From NCBI RefSeq assembly GCF_026013365.1, contig NZ_JAPDOE010000002.1, positions 124,001 through 188,000 on the forward strand: 64,000 bases of DNA. Direction: 5' to 3'. Within the stretch, counting starts at the first letter, position 1, and every line of letters begins with the position of its first letter. Origin of the DNA: Paenibacillus sp. LS1 (GTDB lineage Bacteria > Bacillota > Bacilli > Paenibacillales > Paenibacillaceae). The translations under genes and the position numbers were made by a program. This document shows, piece by piece, positions 51,688 through 61,838 of the stretch. The notes beneath the pieces were generated by a model that did not search any database, was not told the DNA's origin, and saw only the letters and a list, made by a program, of their open reading frames with translations.

Positions 51688-52959
51688 TTAATCATGCACC
51701 TTTCGGTGTCCCTTCTGATCATCCCAGAGGAGATGTCCTTTGGAGAAAACCGCTTTTCTGGGTGCTCTTCGGGCTACTGCCTCCGCTGCACAGCTCGCAT
51801 CTACCAATATCAAATCTGCCGAATCGCCAGGAACAGGCCACACCCGTTCACCTTGAGCATCCAATGTCTCTCTGCCTCCCGTGATCAGTCTCAGCGACTG
51901 GGCTAAAGAACGTTCGTCAATCCAGGCAAACCGTTCTGCGAGTCTCGAAGCACGTTCCAGAATGTCTCCGTTTCCGAAGGGTTGCCACGTATCATATATG
52001 TTGTCACACCCTGCTTCCACGTTCACTCCATGCTCCCACAGCAAAGGTACAGGCGGAAGTGTTCGACCATGAGGTGCACTGGTTATGATAGTTATTCCCG
52101 ACTCTGCCAACAGGTCTGCTGTAGATCGAGCTTCTGCCTCACTGACTTCGCCAAGCGCAAATGCATGACTGATCGATACGTTGCCCTGCAGTCCTGCTTC
52201 CACAGTCAACCTTGCCAATCTCTTCATTGTATAGGTGCCCAAATAATCCGGATCATGGAGATGCAGGTCAATACCGGCACCCGCTTCAACTGCAAGCTCC
52301 ACCATTAACTGCAAACTCGCCTCCAGATCTGTGTCCATTGTTGCAGGATCAACCCCACCAACCAGATGAGCTCCTTGTTGAAGCGCTTCACGAACCAATG
52401 CTTTACTGCGCGAGCGCAATAGACCATGCTGCGGAAACGCCACAACCTCATGTGCAATCTGATGACGATAAGAATGGAACAAGTTCAGAACGGGTTCCAG
52501 TTGTTTCGTTCCTGCTTCAGGATACACATCGATATGTGTACGTATATGGGTGGAACCTGCTTCAATCAGACGTTGAAGCAGAAGTTCAGCCCTTTGCAAC
52601 GGCGGTGTGGCAAGCTGCGGAAGAAGCCTTTTTTCGATTTCACATCTGCCCGCCACCCCGCTGGCGGGTATAACCGCTTGCCACGGTTCCCCCAGCAACG
52701 TTTTATCCAGATGAACATGCTTCTCGGTAAATGAAGGTAACATCAACATTCCTCTGCCATCGTACGCAGGCTCCGCCAGAATCTGTTCTCCGTCCATGTT
52801 GACCGAATTCATCCTGTCAGCTGCAATGACTTGCACAATCACCCCTTCTCTAATCTGTACATGACTAAGTTCGTTTTCTGTACCCCGTACAGCATCCCCG
52901 TCATACACATAGCGACGTTCAATCTGCACATTAAGCAGCCAATAGTCTGTTGAATTCAT
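51688..52959 (-). CDS. Cytosine deaminase-like amidohydrolase (first paralogue)
   Basis: A metal-dependent hydrolase of 423 residues, first gene of the minus-strand unit. Metal and catalytic motifs: KHVHLDKTLLG, VAFPQHG, DLHLHDP, SHAFALG, AGCDNIYDTW. The start at MNSTDYWLLNV aligns with the second paralogue's N-terminus; a more upstream ATG would add an unmatched basic segment, and the best GGGGAG site is oddly far (16 nt) from the chosen ATG. Confidence 0.8.
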   Translation of the reverse strand: MNSTDYWLLNVQIERRYVYDGDAVRGTENELSHVQIREGVIVQVIAADRMNSVNMDGEQILAEPAYDGRGMLMLPSFTEKHVHLDKTLLGEPWQAVIPASGVAGRCEIEKRLLPQLATPPLQRAELLLQRLIEAGSTHIRTHIDVYPEAGTKQLEPVLNLFHSYRHQIAHEVVAFPQHGLLRSRSKALVREALQQGAHLVGGVDPATMDTDLEASLQLMVELAVEAGAGIDLHLHDPDYLGTYTMKRLARLTVEAGLQGNVSISHAFALGEVSEAEARSTADLLAESGITIITSAPHGRTLPPVPLLWEHGVNVEAGCDNIYDTWQPFGNGDILERASRLAERFAWIDERSLAQSLRLITGGRETLDAQGERVWPVPGDSADLILVDASCAAEAVARRAPRKAVFSKGHLLWDDQKGHRKVHD

Positions 52960-53090
52960 GTTGTCCAATTCGCATCTCCCCCTTCTTAGCTTCTTTGTTT
53001 TGGAGTTGGAGGCTGTCAAACCTGCCTTGAATTCCATTCTAGCTATTATTTGTCATGTTTATTTACATGATCTTTACTTAAATTTTCGTT

Positions 53091-53113
53091 ATTTTTACTT
53101 CATGAGTAAAAAT
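53091..53113. promoter_or_regulatory. Inverted repeat in the divergent promoter region, candidate operator
   Basis: Perfect 9-bp arms ATTTTTACT and AGTAAAAAT with a 5-nt centre, about 65 nt upstream of the plus-strand permease and 130 nt upstream of the minus-strand hydrolase. The position suits a regulator acting on both units. The regulator is not identified. Confidence 0.45.
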
Positions 53114-53175
53114 CCTTTATTTTTCATTATTGTGTGTTAGTTTTATTAACATATTAAACGTTGAAGGAGGCTTCT

Positions 53176-54060
53176 ATGAATCAATCTGTGATCACACCTG
53201 CTGCTCCACACACGGTCATAAGACCTGGTCAACTGCGTAAGTTTCTTACCCGTATGGCAGCAAACAAACTAGCCTCTGCCGGAGGTCTCATTGTTCTCTT
53301 CTATATTATTATTGCTCTTTTTGCCCCATGGATTGCTCCATACGATCCTTATAACATTCACCTGCCTGACAAACTACTTCTCCCCTCCTGGGATCATTGG
53401 ATGGGTACGGATGATAAAGGTCGCGACCTGCTTAGCCGCATCATCTACGGAACACGTTTATCCCTATTAATCGGTGTTGCTGCTGTAAGTATTGGTGCAA
53501 TCTTCGGCGTGCTTCTGGGACTAGTAGCTGGTTACTACGGCGGCTGGCTGGATGCCATTATTATGAGGATCATGGATATCCTTCTAGCCTTCCCGGGTAT
53601 TTTGCTCGCATTGGCTATCGTCAGTGCTCTGGGAGCAAGCCTGATTAATGTCATGATTGCTGTCGGTGTCTTCTCCATTCCCATGTTCGCACGAATTGTA
53701 AGAGGCTCAACACTGACCGTCCGTAAGCTTGAATACATTGATTCCATACGCACGCTTGGCGGAAGTGATCTGCGAATCATTCTTGTGCACATCTTGCCCA
53801 ATATTATGTCACCTATTATCGTGCAGATTACGTTGCGACTCGCAACTGCCATTCTGTCCGCAGCAGGCCTTTCCTTTCTAGGTCTGGGTGCTCAGCCTCC
53901 TTCCGCAGAATGGGGCGCCCTGTTAAGCAGTGGACGTGATTACATGTTCAGTGCCGCATATTTGGCTCTTTTCCCCGGCCTTGCCATCTCCACACTTGTG
54001 ATCGGCTTCAATCTGTTTGGTGATGGTCTTCGGGATGCACTTGACCCCAAATTAAAATAA
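53176..54060 (+). CDS. Oligopeptide-type ABC transporter permease (DppC-like)
   Basis: A membrane subunit of 294 residues with about six helices, APYDPYNIH, HWMGTDDKGRDLLSRIIYG and a coupling loop near SIRTLGGSDLRIILVHILPN. The ATG at 53176 has AAGGAGG 5 nt upstream, better than the in-frame start five codons earlier. It is the first gene of a plus-strand transporter operon divergent from the binding protein and amidohydrolase genes. Confidence 0.92.
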   Translation: MNQSVITPAAPHTVIRPGQLRKFLTRMAANKLASAGGLIVLFYIIIALFAPWIAPYDPYNIHLPDKLLLPSWDHWMGTDDKGRDLLSRIIYGTRLSLLIGVAAVSIGAIFGVLLGLVAGYYGGWLDAIIMRIMDILLAFPGILLALAIVSALGASLINVMIAVGVFSIPMFARIVRGSTLTVRKLEYIDSIRTLGGSDLRIILVHILPNIMSPIIVQITLRLATAILSAAGLSFLGLGAQPPSAEWGALLSSGRDYMFSAAYLALFPGLAISTLVIGFNLFGDGLRDALDPKLK

Positions 54061-54091
54061 CTTTGCTCACGGAAGGAAGAGAACATCCTAT

Positions 54092-55012
54092 ATGCTGACC
54101 TACATTGTGCGACGTCTTATTCAGACCGTTCCCGTTATATTCGGCGTCATTCTAGTCGTCTTTCTCATTATGCAGATGGTCCCCGGAGACCCTGCCGTTC
54201 TCATCGCCGGAGATGGAGCATCTGAAGAAACGGTACAAGCAATCCGCCATGATCTGGGACTCGATCGGCCTCTTCCGCTGCAATACATCCAGTATGTACT
54301 CGATGTGTTTCGCGGAGATCTGGGAACCTCGTATCGCTCAGACCATCCGGTAATGGACGAAATTATGCTTCGCTTGCCCACCACCATTCAATTGGCATTG
54401 GCGAGTATTGTGATCACGATTGTACTCGGTATGATAGCGGGAATTGTATCCGCAACTCGCCAGCATAGTACAGCAGATCGCCTGATTATGCTGGTTGCCC
54501 TGCTGGGCATCTCGCTCCCCAGCTTCTGGCTGGGCATGATGTTAATCTCTTTTTTCTCCGTCAAATATCATCTCTTGCCCGTTACCGGCTGGGGAAGTCT
54601 GGAACACGTCATCTTACCTGCCGTCACGCTCGGTGCTTCGGGAGCCGCTATCGTTGCCCGCATGACCCGTTCCAGTATGCTGGATGTCATTCATCAGGAT
54701 TACATCCGTACCGCACGGGCAAAGGGTCTGAAAAATAGACTCATTGTGTACAAACACGCCCTCAAAAACGCGCTTATTCCCGTGATCACTGTCATTGGAT
54801 TGCAATTTGGAACACTACTTGGTGGGACGGTTCTGGTCGAATCCGTTTTTGCCATCAATGGTCTGGGGCGATTGATCGTCGATGCCATCCGTATGAGAGA
54901 CCTCCCTGTCGTTCAAGGAGGCGTACTTGTTGCTTCTGTCATTTTTGTATTCGTGAATCTGGGTGTGGATCTGTTATACCGGTACTTCAACAAAAGAATT
55001 GAGATGGATTAA
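54092..55012 (+). CDS. Oligopeptide-type ABC transporter permease (DppB-like)
   Basis: A membrane subunit of 306 residues with MVPGDPAVLIAGDGAS, six helices and the coupling loop around ARAKGLKNRLIVYKHALKN. It follows the first permease by 31 nt and is followed by the ATPases after 15 nt. In most dpp operons DppB precedes DppC; here the order is reversed. Confidence 0.92.
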   Translation: MLTYIVRRLIQTVPVIFGVILVVFLIMQMVPGDPAVLIAGDGASEETVQAIRHDLGLDRPLPLQYIQYVLDVFRGDLGTSYRSDHPVMDEIMLRLPTTIQLALASIVITIVLGMIAGIVSATRQHSTADRLIMLVALLGISLPSFWLGMMLISFFSVKYHLLPVTGWGSLEHVILPAVTLGASGAAIVARMTRSSMLDVIHQDYIRTARAKGLKNRLIVYKHALKNALIPVITVIGLQFGTLLGGTVLVESVFAINGLGRLIVDAIRMRDLPVVQGGVLVASVIFVFVNLGVDLLYRYFNKRIEMD

Positions 55013-55027
55013 GGAGGAGGAGATCGC

Positions 55028-56074
55028 ATGGCTATGGTAACGCAGGAGAAGTTGCTGGAAGTACAAGGACTACAAACATACTTTTTTACGGACGAAGGAA
55101 TTAGCAAAGCCGTTGATGGCATTGATTTCAGTGTATATCGCGGAGAAACACTAGGTCTGGTTGGAGAATCCGGTTGTGGAAAAAGCATGACATCTCTCTC
55201 CATCATGCAGCTTCTAAGTCGTCCGGGACGAACGGTTGGAGGTCGGATTTTGTTCAAGAATGAGAATCTGTTGACCAAGTCTGAAGAACAGATGCGACGC
55301 ATTCGTGGCAAAGAGATATCCATGATTTTTCAAGAGCCGATGACCTCGCTAAATCCTGTCTATACAGTTGGAGAACAGGTTGCTGAGGTGTTCAGGCTGC
55401 ATGAGAATCTGGGACGGAAAGAAGCTTGGGCAAAGGCCGTTGAACTGTTGCGCATGGTGGGAATACCCTCCCCTGAAGAACGCGCGCATCAGGAACCCTT
55501 CCGGCTTAGTGGCGGCATGCGTCAACGTGTCATGATTGCAATGGCCATGGCTTGTCAACCTGATCTGTTAATCGCAGACGAACCCACGACAGCGCTCGAT
55601 GTAACCGTACAATCTCAAATTCTTGATCTGATGAAGCAACTACAGCAGCGTATGGGCATGTCCATCATCCTGATCACACATGATCTGGGTGTTGTTGCAG
55701 AGACCTGTGACCGCGTGGCTGTTCTATATGCAGGACAGATTGTTGAATACGCCTCTGTGGATTCCATATTCGATAAACCCAAACATCCATACACCCAAGG
55801 ACTGCTTCAGTCACTGCCACGGATCGATGAGGACCAAGACGAGTTGTTAGCCATCCCGGGGACTGTTCCAAGTCCTTATAATCTGCCCTCAGGTTGCCGA
55901 TTCGCCCCCAGATGTACTTTCCGCAGAGATATTTGTTCTACGGCTCAGCCTGAGCTGTTGAAGAATTCGGATGGAGAATCGGTACGCTGTTGGATGTATG
56001 ACGATAACTGGAGCGGCTCTGATGCAAGCGGCCAACCACACATCTCGAATCAGGAAGGGAGCAAAGTGATATGA
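55028..56074 (+). CDS. Oligopeptide-type ABC transporter ATP-binding protein (DppD-like)
   Basis: A 348-residue ATPase with Walker [10 protein letters not shown], signature LSGGMRQR and Walker [13 protein letters not shown], plus the C-terminal oligopeptide extension with Cys-rich [14 protein letters not shown] that often binds an Fe-S cluster. GGAGGAGG precedes the ATG. It overlaps the next gene by 4 nt (ATGA). Confidence 0.93.
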   Translation: MAMVTQEKLLEVQGLQTYFFTDEGISKAVDGIDFSVYRGETLGLVGESGCGKSMTSLSIMQLLSRPGRTVGGRILFKNENLLTKSEEQMRRIRGKEISMIFQEPMTSLNPVYTVGEQVAEVFRLHENLGRKEAWAKAVELLRMVGIPSPEERAHQEPFRLSGGMRQRVMIAMAMACQPDLLIADEPTTALDVTVQSQILDLMKQLQQRMGMSIILITHDLGVVAETCDRVAVLYAGQIVEYASVDSIFDKPKHPYTQGLLQSLPRIDEDQDELLAIPGTVPSPYNLPSGCRFAPRCTFRRDICSTAQPELLKNSDGESVRCWMYDDNWSGSDASGQPHISNQEGSKVI

Positions 56075-57102
56075 CAAACATCCATATGAACAGCCAATTA
56101 TCCGCAACGGACATAAAATCTTCGGCACTTTCAGGTTCTGATGTTCTTGCTGACATCAGGCATTTGAAACAATACTTTCCGATTCGAGGAGGCCTGCTCG
56201 GCAGAGTGGTTCACCATGTCAAAGCTGTGGATGATATCAGCTTTCAGATTCATGCAGGTGAAACGCTTAGCATTGTAGGGGAGTCCGGTTGTGGCAAATC
56301 AACGACAGGCCGTTCCATCCTGCGACTCGATGACCCAACGAGTGGAGAGATTTATTTTCAGGGTAAGAACATTCTAGCGTTAAATAAAGCTGAGCTAAAG
56401 CGAATGCGCAAGGATATGCAGATTATTTTTCAAGACCCCTTCGCCTCTTTAAACCCACGCCAGACCGTACGGCAGATTCTGAAGGAAGCACTGGATATCC
56501 AGAAAGTCGTCCCCCGCAGCAAACAGGATGAACGGATCCGTGAACTAATGGACAATGTTGGTTTGCGTCCGGAGCATGTCGATCGTTTGCCTCATGAATT
56601 TAGCGGTGGGCAGCGCCAGCGGATTGGTATCGCTCGGGCACTTGCCTTGGAGCCCCGATTGATTATCTGTGACGAAGCCGTCTCCGCACTGGATGTATCC
56701 ATTCAGGCTCAGATTATTAATTTGCTCAAAAAACTTCAGAAACAACATCAACTGACCTACCTGTTTATTTCCCATGATCTTGGTGTGGTCCGTCACATCT
56801 CTGATCGTGTAATCGTGATGTACTTGGGCACAATCGTCGAGATCGCTGATAAAAAATCGCTGTTTGATCACCCGCAACATCCATATACACGTGCACTGCT
56901 GAGTTCCATTCCATCGACGAAACGTAATCAACCAAAAGAACGTGTTCAGTTAACCGGTGATATCCCTTCTCCCATCCACCCACCTAGTGGATGCCGGTTT
57001 CATACACGTTGTCCATTTGCAGTGGATCGCTGCTCTTCTGAAATTCCCGAACTGCGCACCATTCATGAGGGACATCAGGCTGCCTGCCATCTGATTTCCT
57101 AA
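56071..57102 (+). CDS. Oligopeptide-type ABC transporter ATP-binding protein (DppF-like)
   Basis: A 343-residue ATPase: Walker [10 protein letters not shown], signature FSGGQRQR, Walker [13 protein letters not shown] and the C-terminal extension [14 protein letters not shown]. It is the last gene of the transporter operon. No clear terminator lies before the two-component genes 180 nt downstream. Confidence 0.93.
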   Translation: MTNIHMNSQLSATDIKSSALSGSDVLADIRHLKQYFPIRGGLLGRVVHHVKAVDDISFQIHAGETLSIVGESGCGKSTTGRSILRLDDPTSGEIYFQGKNILALNKAELKRMRKDMQIIFQDPFASLNPRQTVRQILKEALDIQKVVPRSKQDERIRELMDNVGLRPEHVDRLPHEFSGGQRQRIGIARALALEPRLIICDEAVSALDVSIQAQIINLLKKLQKQHQLTYLFISHDLGVVRHISDRVIVMYLGTIVEIADKKSLFDHPQHPYTRALLSSIPSTKRNQPKERVQLTGDIPSPIHPPSGCRFHTRCPFAVDRCSSEIPELRTIHEGHQAACHLIS

Positions 57103-57280
57103 AATCATGAAAGCTTTTTGGGCACCATTTACAAAATGCTTTCCCTCTATTGAATCACTTACCAAAATAAATTAAGATGACACTACATTTCTCTTTCAAC
57201 CTCATATTTTAATCATTTTATGATTTACGGATGGCTCTATCCGATTCAATATACACCCGCTGCTAGTATGGAGGACCATC

Positions 57281-58045
57281 ATGATTAATCTGGAGCAATT
57301 TACTCTCATCGTTTTAATATTTATTATCGCTCCCATCGTGGGGGCGATTGCGCTATTAATTTTGTTTTTTTTCGAGAAACAGTTGGACTTGCTTCGGATG
57401 CAAACAAAGCAGATCGAGCTGGAGAAAGAATTTCAAAAATCACTGTATGTACAGCTCAGTCAACAGATCCAGCCTCACTTTATGTTTAACACCCTCAACG
57501 TCATTCTCAGTCTGGCCAGACTACGTCGTACCGAACAGGTTGTTGGTGCACTTGAGGTTTTCTCCAAATTCCTCAAATTCAAATACAATACCGATGAGCC
57601 CATGATTCGTCTGGAAGAAGAGATTCGTTATACCGGGCATTATCTGGAGATTCAGCATCTGCGCTTTGGTGAACGCTTGCGACTTGTCACGGAATACGAT
57701 GAGAATGTGCTTGATGCTTTCATCCCTCCCTTTGTGCTTCAAACGATTGTAGAAAATGCGTTCAAACATGGACTTGAACCAAAAATGGGCCCTGTCGAGT
57801 TAACCATCCGTTGTTTTCGAAGTCGGAAGCAAGTGTTGCTTACCGTAATCGATAATGGTGTGGGTCTCACACCAACATCCTCAGATGAAGTGATTCAAGG
57901 ACATGGGCTGGAAAATATCAGAAAGCGACTGCATATCTTTTTTGGTGAGGAGAGTTCTCTAAGCTTATCAGCGGGACCACAAGAAGGAGCTGTCGTTGAG
58001 GTCCGTTGGCCCTATACCCAAGAAGAGGTATTGAAAGCTCATTAA
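57281..58045 (+). CDS. LytS/YesM-type sensor histidine kinase, short form
   Basis: A 254-residue kinase with one N-terminal membrane helix (about 7-29), a His_kinase domain with the phospho-histidine in QIQPHFMFNTLN, and an ATPase domain with VENAFKHG and GHGLENIRKR. It has almost no extracellular part, so it probably senses within the membrane or through a partner such as the adjacent transporter. It forms a unit with the response regulator 40 nt downstream. Confidence 0.88.
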   Translation: MINLEQFTLIVLIFIIAPIVGAIALLILFFFEKQLDLLRMQTKQIELEKEFQKSLYVQLSQQIQPHFMFNTLNVILSLARLRRTEQVVGALEVFSKFLKFKYNTDEPMIRLEEEIRYTGHYLEIQHLRFGERLRLVTEYDENVLDAFIPPFVLQTIVENAFKHGLEPKMGPVELTIRCFRSRKQVLLTVIDNGVGLTPTSSDEVIQGHGLENIRKRLHIFFGEESSLSLSAGPQEGAVVEVRWPYTQEEVLKAH

Positions 58046-58084
58046 TTATGGAGAACGATACATCACGAATAGGGGGACTTCATC

Positions 58085-58783
58085 ATGAATGTATTGCTGG
58101 TTGATGACGAGCCTCTGGAACTGGAACAGCTGGAATTTCTAATTCAGCCTCAATTTCCTTTCTGGCGTCTCTACAAAGCTGCCTATGGAACACAAGCCAC
58201 TTCGATTGGACAAGAAGTACAGATTCAACTCGCCCTGCTCGATATTAATCTCCCTGGTAAATCCGGTCTGCTCGTTGCCGAAGACCTGCGCCGTCTTCAC
58301 CCCGAAATTCATATTATCATGATCTCTGCACACCACAACTTTCAATACGCTCGTCAATCAATCAAGCTGAAAGTTATGGATTACATCACCAAACCCGTCA
58401 TTGAACAGGAATTGCTCGAAGTATTGCATGAGTTCGATCATAATGACTCGCCAGCCGTGCAGTCCAAAGTCATTCAGGAAGCACTCCAAATTATGCAAAA
58501 ACAGTTTTCAGGAAAAATCAATCTCTCCGGGCTCGCCTCTGCTGTTCACATGAATCCAACCTATCTAAGCCGACTCTTCCATGAAGAAGTAGGCATCTCT
58601 TTCTCTGAATATCTGAATCAATTGCGAATGGAGTACGCCAAACAGCTTCTTCACCGCCATTCAGATTTGAATATTGCTGACGTTGCTGAGCGATGTGGCT
58701 TTAACAGCCAGCACTACTTCTGCACACAATTCCATAAACATGTAGGGATGCCACCCAAAAAGTTCCGTGAGAAGAGGAATTAA
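58085..58783 (+). CDS. Response regulator with AraC-type DNA-binding domain
   Basis: A 232-residue regulator: receiver domain (phospho-Asp D53 in LLDINLPG, VDDEP acidic pocket, ITKP lysine) and an AraC helix-turn-helix pair ending in CGFNSQHYFCTQFHKHVG. It is shorter than YesN-type regulators, lacking the central domain. It is the partner of the preceding kinase, and probably controls the adjacent symporter or the amidohydrolase/transporter genes. Confidence 0.9.
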   Translation: MNVLLVDDEPLELEQLEFLIQPQFPFWRLYKAAYGTQATSIGQEVQIQLALLDINLPGKSGLLVAEDLRRLHPEIHIIMISAHHNFQYARQSIKLKVMDYITKPVIEQELLEVLHEFDHNDSPAVQSKVIQEALQIMQKQFSGKINLSGLASAVHMNPTYLSRLFHEEVGISFSEYLNQLRMEYAKQLLHRHSDLNIADVAERCGFNSQHYFCTQFHKHVGMPPKKFREKRN

Positions 58784-58784
58784 G

Positions 58785-60110
58785 ATGCGTTACAATCATT
58801 TCCACGACAATTTGGCGACGCCTTTCAAACTGGGTATTGGACTTGGAGCCATTGCACTGCTTGGACGATGGCTCACTGGGCTTAACATTGTAGATTCACC
58901 TGAAGCATTAATGCGTTATGGCTTGTACGGCACTTTGGGGTACTCTCTCGCGACAGCCCTGGCGCTGATGTTATTTGGGTGGTTGGGTAAATATGTGAGA
59001 AGCCACTCCGGTGATGCATTAACACTGAGTCAATGGCTGACAGCCAAACTGACACCATCAGGGGCTCGTTTGATGACAGGATTGTTTGCGATACTGCTTC
59101 TGGAAACGGTGCTCCTGCAAGGAATGGTGTCTGGATTCTTCTTCCATCAATTATTTGGTCTTCCCGAAGTTGCTGGGCGAACGGCTTTTATCGTCATCTG
59201 CTCTTTGCTTGCAGGTTTTATTGGATTACAGACACTTTATGCATTGGCTATTCCCCAAGTCATTCTGACTTTCAGCGTTGCCATCATGTTTCCTTTGTTT
59301 TATTTTATCCGGCAAGGTGTCGACCCAGTTTACTCTGGAATTCGCCTCTATCATCCTTATATGCTTGTGATCGACAACCATTCTGCCCTGCTTTTTATAG
59401 CAACTGGTGTATTGGTGGGACTGGGACAAGTTATCGCTGATCCAGCTACCTGGCAGCGTCTATTTCACATCGAACGATCCAAAATTGTACCAGCATTTAT
59501 GATGTCCGGCATGATGTATGCGACGGTGCTAATGGCTTTTCTACTGCTTGTGATGGTATCCATCCATTCTGGTGGGCTGGCAAATATACCTTCTCTGATC
59601 TATCCGCTATTGTCCATAACCCATTCACCCGTTTTGTTTGGGATGTTGATTATATGTCTTATCCTGATGTTCACGGTGTCCTATATGAGCCGGTTTCAAG
59701 CCGTTCTGAAATTATGTATGGAACAATTCAACCTTGCCAACTCCGGTGAAAAGCATACCCGGAACATCATCATTTGGGTGGCCATGTTTATAGTAACCAT
59801 CATTTCCCTTTCCGTGTCGATGACGCCGATTCAAATCCTGTATTTGTTCGGATCATTGCATGGTTGCATGCTTGGTCCCATGCTACTCCTGACTTTAATT
59901 CACAAGCGTACACACGGCATTGCACTGCCCCTTATCACACTAGGGGGATGGATCGCTCAATTTTTGCTGCAGCTGCTTTCCTCTTTTTCGGGGCTTGAAC
60001 GAATCTGGATCAGCAGTGCCGTATCGGCTGTCCTAACCTGTATTTATCTACTCGTAACGCTAGGTCTTCGTCGCCACACTCAACACATGTCAATGGATTT
60101 AGATCGCTAA
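58785..60110 (+). CDS. Sodium:solute symporter (SSS) family-like transporter
   Basis: A 441-residue membrane protein with about 12 hydrophobic segments. VGLGQVIADPATWQRLF near the middle resembles the SSS core where substrate and sodium bind. The substrate is unknown. The ATG at 58785 lies 1 nt after the regulator stop and has AGAGGA upstream, so it is translated together with the two-component genes. A nitrogen compound related to the amidohydrolase pathway is possible, which is inference from position only. Confidence 0.75.
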   Translation: MRYNHFHDNLATPFKLGIGLGAIALLGRWLTGLNIVDSPEALMRYGLYGTLGYSLATALALMLFGWLGKYVRSHSGDALTLSQWLTAKLTPSGARLMTGLFAILLLETVLLQGMVSGFFFHQLFGLPEVAGRTAFIVICSLLAGFIGLQTLYALAIPQVILTFSVAIMFPLFYFIRQGVDPVYSGIRLYHPYMLVIDNHSALLFIATGVLVGLGQVIADPATWQRLFHIERSKIVPAFMMSGMMYATVLMAFLLLVMVSIHSGGLANIPSLIYPLLSITHSPVLFGMLIICLILMFTVSYMSRFQAVLKLCMEQFNLANSGEKHTRNIIIWVAMFIVTIISLSVSMTPIQILYLFGSLHGCMLGPMLLLTLIHKRTHGIALPLITLGGWIAQFLLQLLSSFSGLERIWISSAVSAVLTCIYLLVTLGLRRHTQHMSMDLDR

Positions 60111-60130
60111 TTCATCGTAGTGAACAAAAA

Positions 60131-60162
60131 AGAAGCCCCTTCAGCTAAGCTGAAGGAACTTC
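60131..60162. terminator. Bidirectional terminator between the symporter and the FnIII protein
   Basis: Stem CCTTCAGC/GCTGAAGG with a 3-nt loop and outer GAAG/CTTC pairing, followed by six T on the minus strand and by a weaker T-rich stretch on the plus strand. Confidence 0.85.
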
Positions 60163-60168
60163 ACATTT

Positions 60169-61263
60169 TTAGTATTCACTTACCTCAAACGTCAGCACCC
60201 GATCAAACAGGATATAATCCTTCCGACTCTTAAATGGCCCTTTGTTGTTGTCGTGTTTATCGATGGCATACGAAGCTTTTCCGCTTCCCGCTTGCTTGGC
60301 TTCATACCAGTTGATGAAATCATTTACTTCTTTCATGCTTAGGTCGAATTCTTTCTCCAAACCCGTTGTCATGGTGACGACAAAGATGGCACGGTTGGTG
60401 GATGGTTGCTCTGGTTGTTCCGGAGTTGTAGGTTCTTCAGGTTCTGGTGTGGTTGGTTGCTCTGGTTCCGGATCAACCTGACCGTTGCTCTCAATAATTG
60501 CTGATGCTTCGTTTGAGTTAACACTTTCACCAATAGGATTAACAGCAGTCACTATGTAATAATAGGTTGTACCTGAGGTTACATCTGAATCTGTATAATT
60601 GGCCTTGTTTACGCCAGTTGCCACTGTTGTATACGGCCCATTTGCTGTAGTTGATCTTTTAATTGTGTAACTGGTTGCTGTTTCTACTTCATTCCATGTC
60701 AATCCAATGGATGATTCATCTGCAGATGCTTCGAGATCTAATGGATTAGCTGGAGGTGTGATATTATACAGCTGAAACTCGGATACACTGACTGTCCGTG
60801 TATTGGAGTAATTAAACAAGTTAACTTTTGCTATTCCTTTGTACGTTGTAGGAAGATAAATTAATCTTCCATCAGCCTGATTTGCTTTTACTGTGTACCA
60901 ATACGTCGGTAAAATCGCCTTTCCAGTGGAATCGAATAATCCAATTGAAACATCAAAATCTGCTTTTACACGGATAGCATTCGCTGTAACTGTTCCATTA
61001 AAGATTCCAACTGCATGATCCACCGCTGTAGATGGCGTGTTCCATTTTTCTATAATCGCGCTTGTAGCTTCATTATTATCTGTTAATGCATATGTAGATT
61101 TACTCCCCTTGCTTTCAGTATCGCTAAGTGTCATTACCATCTTATCCATGAGCCCGCCGCTATAATCTACCGCAGCATGTACCCCTGAATTAGATGCAAA
61201 ACCAATTGTAAAAATAAATGCTCCAATAAATAATCCGACTTTCTTAAAAAATGTTGTTTTCAC
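60169..61263 (-). CDS. Secreted protein with a fibronectin type III domain
   Basis: A 364-residue exported protein: signal peptide ending near VHAA, an N-terminal beta-rich domain (to about residue 160), one fibronectin type III domain (about 170-260, SIGLTWNEVETATSYTIKRS), a Pro/Glu/Thr-rich linker with repeated EQPTTPE units, and a C-terminal segment (AIFVVTMTTGLEKEF) of unknown type. The start is GTG at 61263: AGGAGG lies 6 nt upstream, while the overlapping ATG is out of frame. It is probably surface or matrix associated. Confidence 0.78.
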   Translation of the reverse strand: MKTTFFKKVGLFIGAFIFTIGFASNSGVHAAVDYSGGLMDKMVMTLSDTESKGSKSTYALTDNNEATSAIIEKWNTPSTAVDHAVGIFNGTVTANAIRVKADFDVSIGLFDSTGKAILPTYWYTVKANQADGRLIYLPTTYKGIAKVNLFNYSNTRTVSVSEFQLYNITPPANPLDLEASADESSIGLTWNEVETATSYTIKRSTTANGPYTTVATGVNKANYTDSDVTSGTTYYYIVTAVNPIGESVNSNEASAIIESNGQVDPEPEQPTTPEPEEPTTPEQPEQPSTNRAIFVVTMTTGLEKEFDLSMKEVNDFINWYEAKQAGSGKASYAIDKHDNNKGPFKSRKDYILFDRVLTFEVSEY

Positions 61264-61451
61264 ATGAATCCTCCTAAAGTGTTTATGTACAAGCACACTT
61301 TAGTGTATATATGTTTATGTGTCTAAACATAAACTTGCTCATCTATAAAATTCAGCTAAATTCTTGAAATTTTATTTTTTTATTGGATATAAAAAAGCTC
61401 AAGAAGAATAAATCTCTCCTTGCGCTCCATATTATAAATCTATTGCATGAG

Positions 61452-61769
61452 CTATTCCCATTCACCTTTTTTGATATAAGTTGCATCATAAGCAACAATT
61501 ACATTCGTTTGATCTGTTACCTTTTGTACATCATCGACCACAACTTCTTCTTCACCGTAATCTATTAAACTAGAATCCACTTTCTCGAAGACCCCGCAAT
61601 CCTTCACATAAATTACATCAGGATGGTTAGAATCATATCTTAAGCTTTCAGGAAGATCTTCACCCAAAATTTCATGCGATTCGGCGACCGCAGTTGTCGA
61701 TATTGCTGTAACAAGAATCATCCCAATAACAGCTACTACTAAAAGTGAGGCCCAGATTTTTTTCCGCAT
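61452..61769 (-). CDS. Small secreted protein of unknown function
   Basis: A 105-residue protein with a clear signal peptide (MRKKIWASLLVV, cleavage near TAVA-ES) and an acidic mature part with a single cysteine (VKDCGVF). No family is recognised. The ATG has AAAGGAA upstream. It may be co-regulated with the FnIII protein gene that follows on the same strand, separated by a 188-nt AT-rich gap without a gene. Confidence 0.68.
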   Translation of the reverse strand: MRKKIWASLLVVAVIGMILVTAISTTAVAESHEILGEDLPESLRYDSNHPDVIYVKDCGVFEKVDSSLIDYGEEEVVVDDVQKVTDQTNVIVAYDATYIKKGEWE

Positions 61770-61838
61770 AGGAAGTTCCTTTCTTCAATTCCATTTTCCT
61801 ATATTATACATTAAAATGGAATGTTATAATATTTTCCC

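Noticed and set aside
53054-53069. CATGT/ACATG inverted repeat in the divergent promoter region
   Set aside because: Only 5-bp arms in AT-rich DNA; the 9-bp repeat at 53091-53113 is the better operator candidate.
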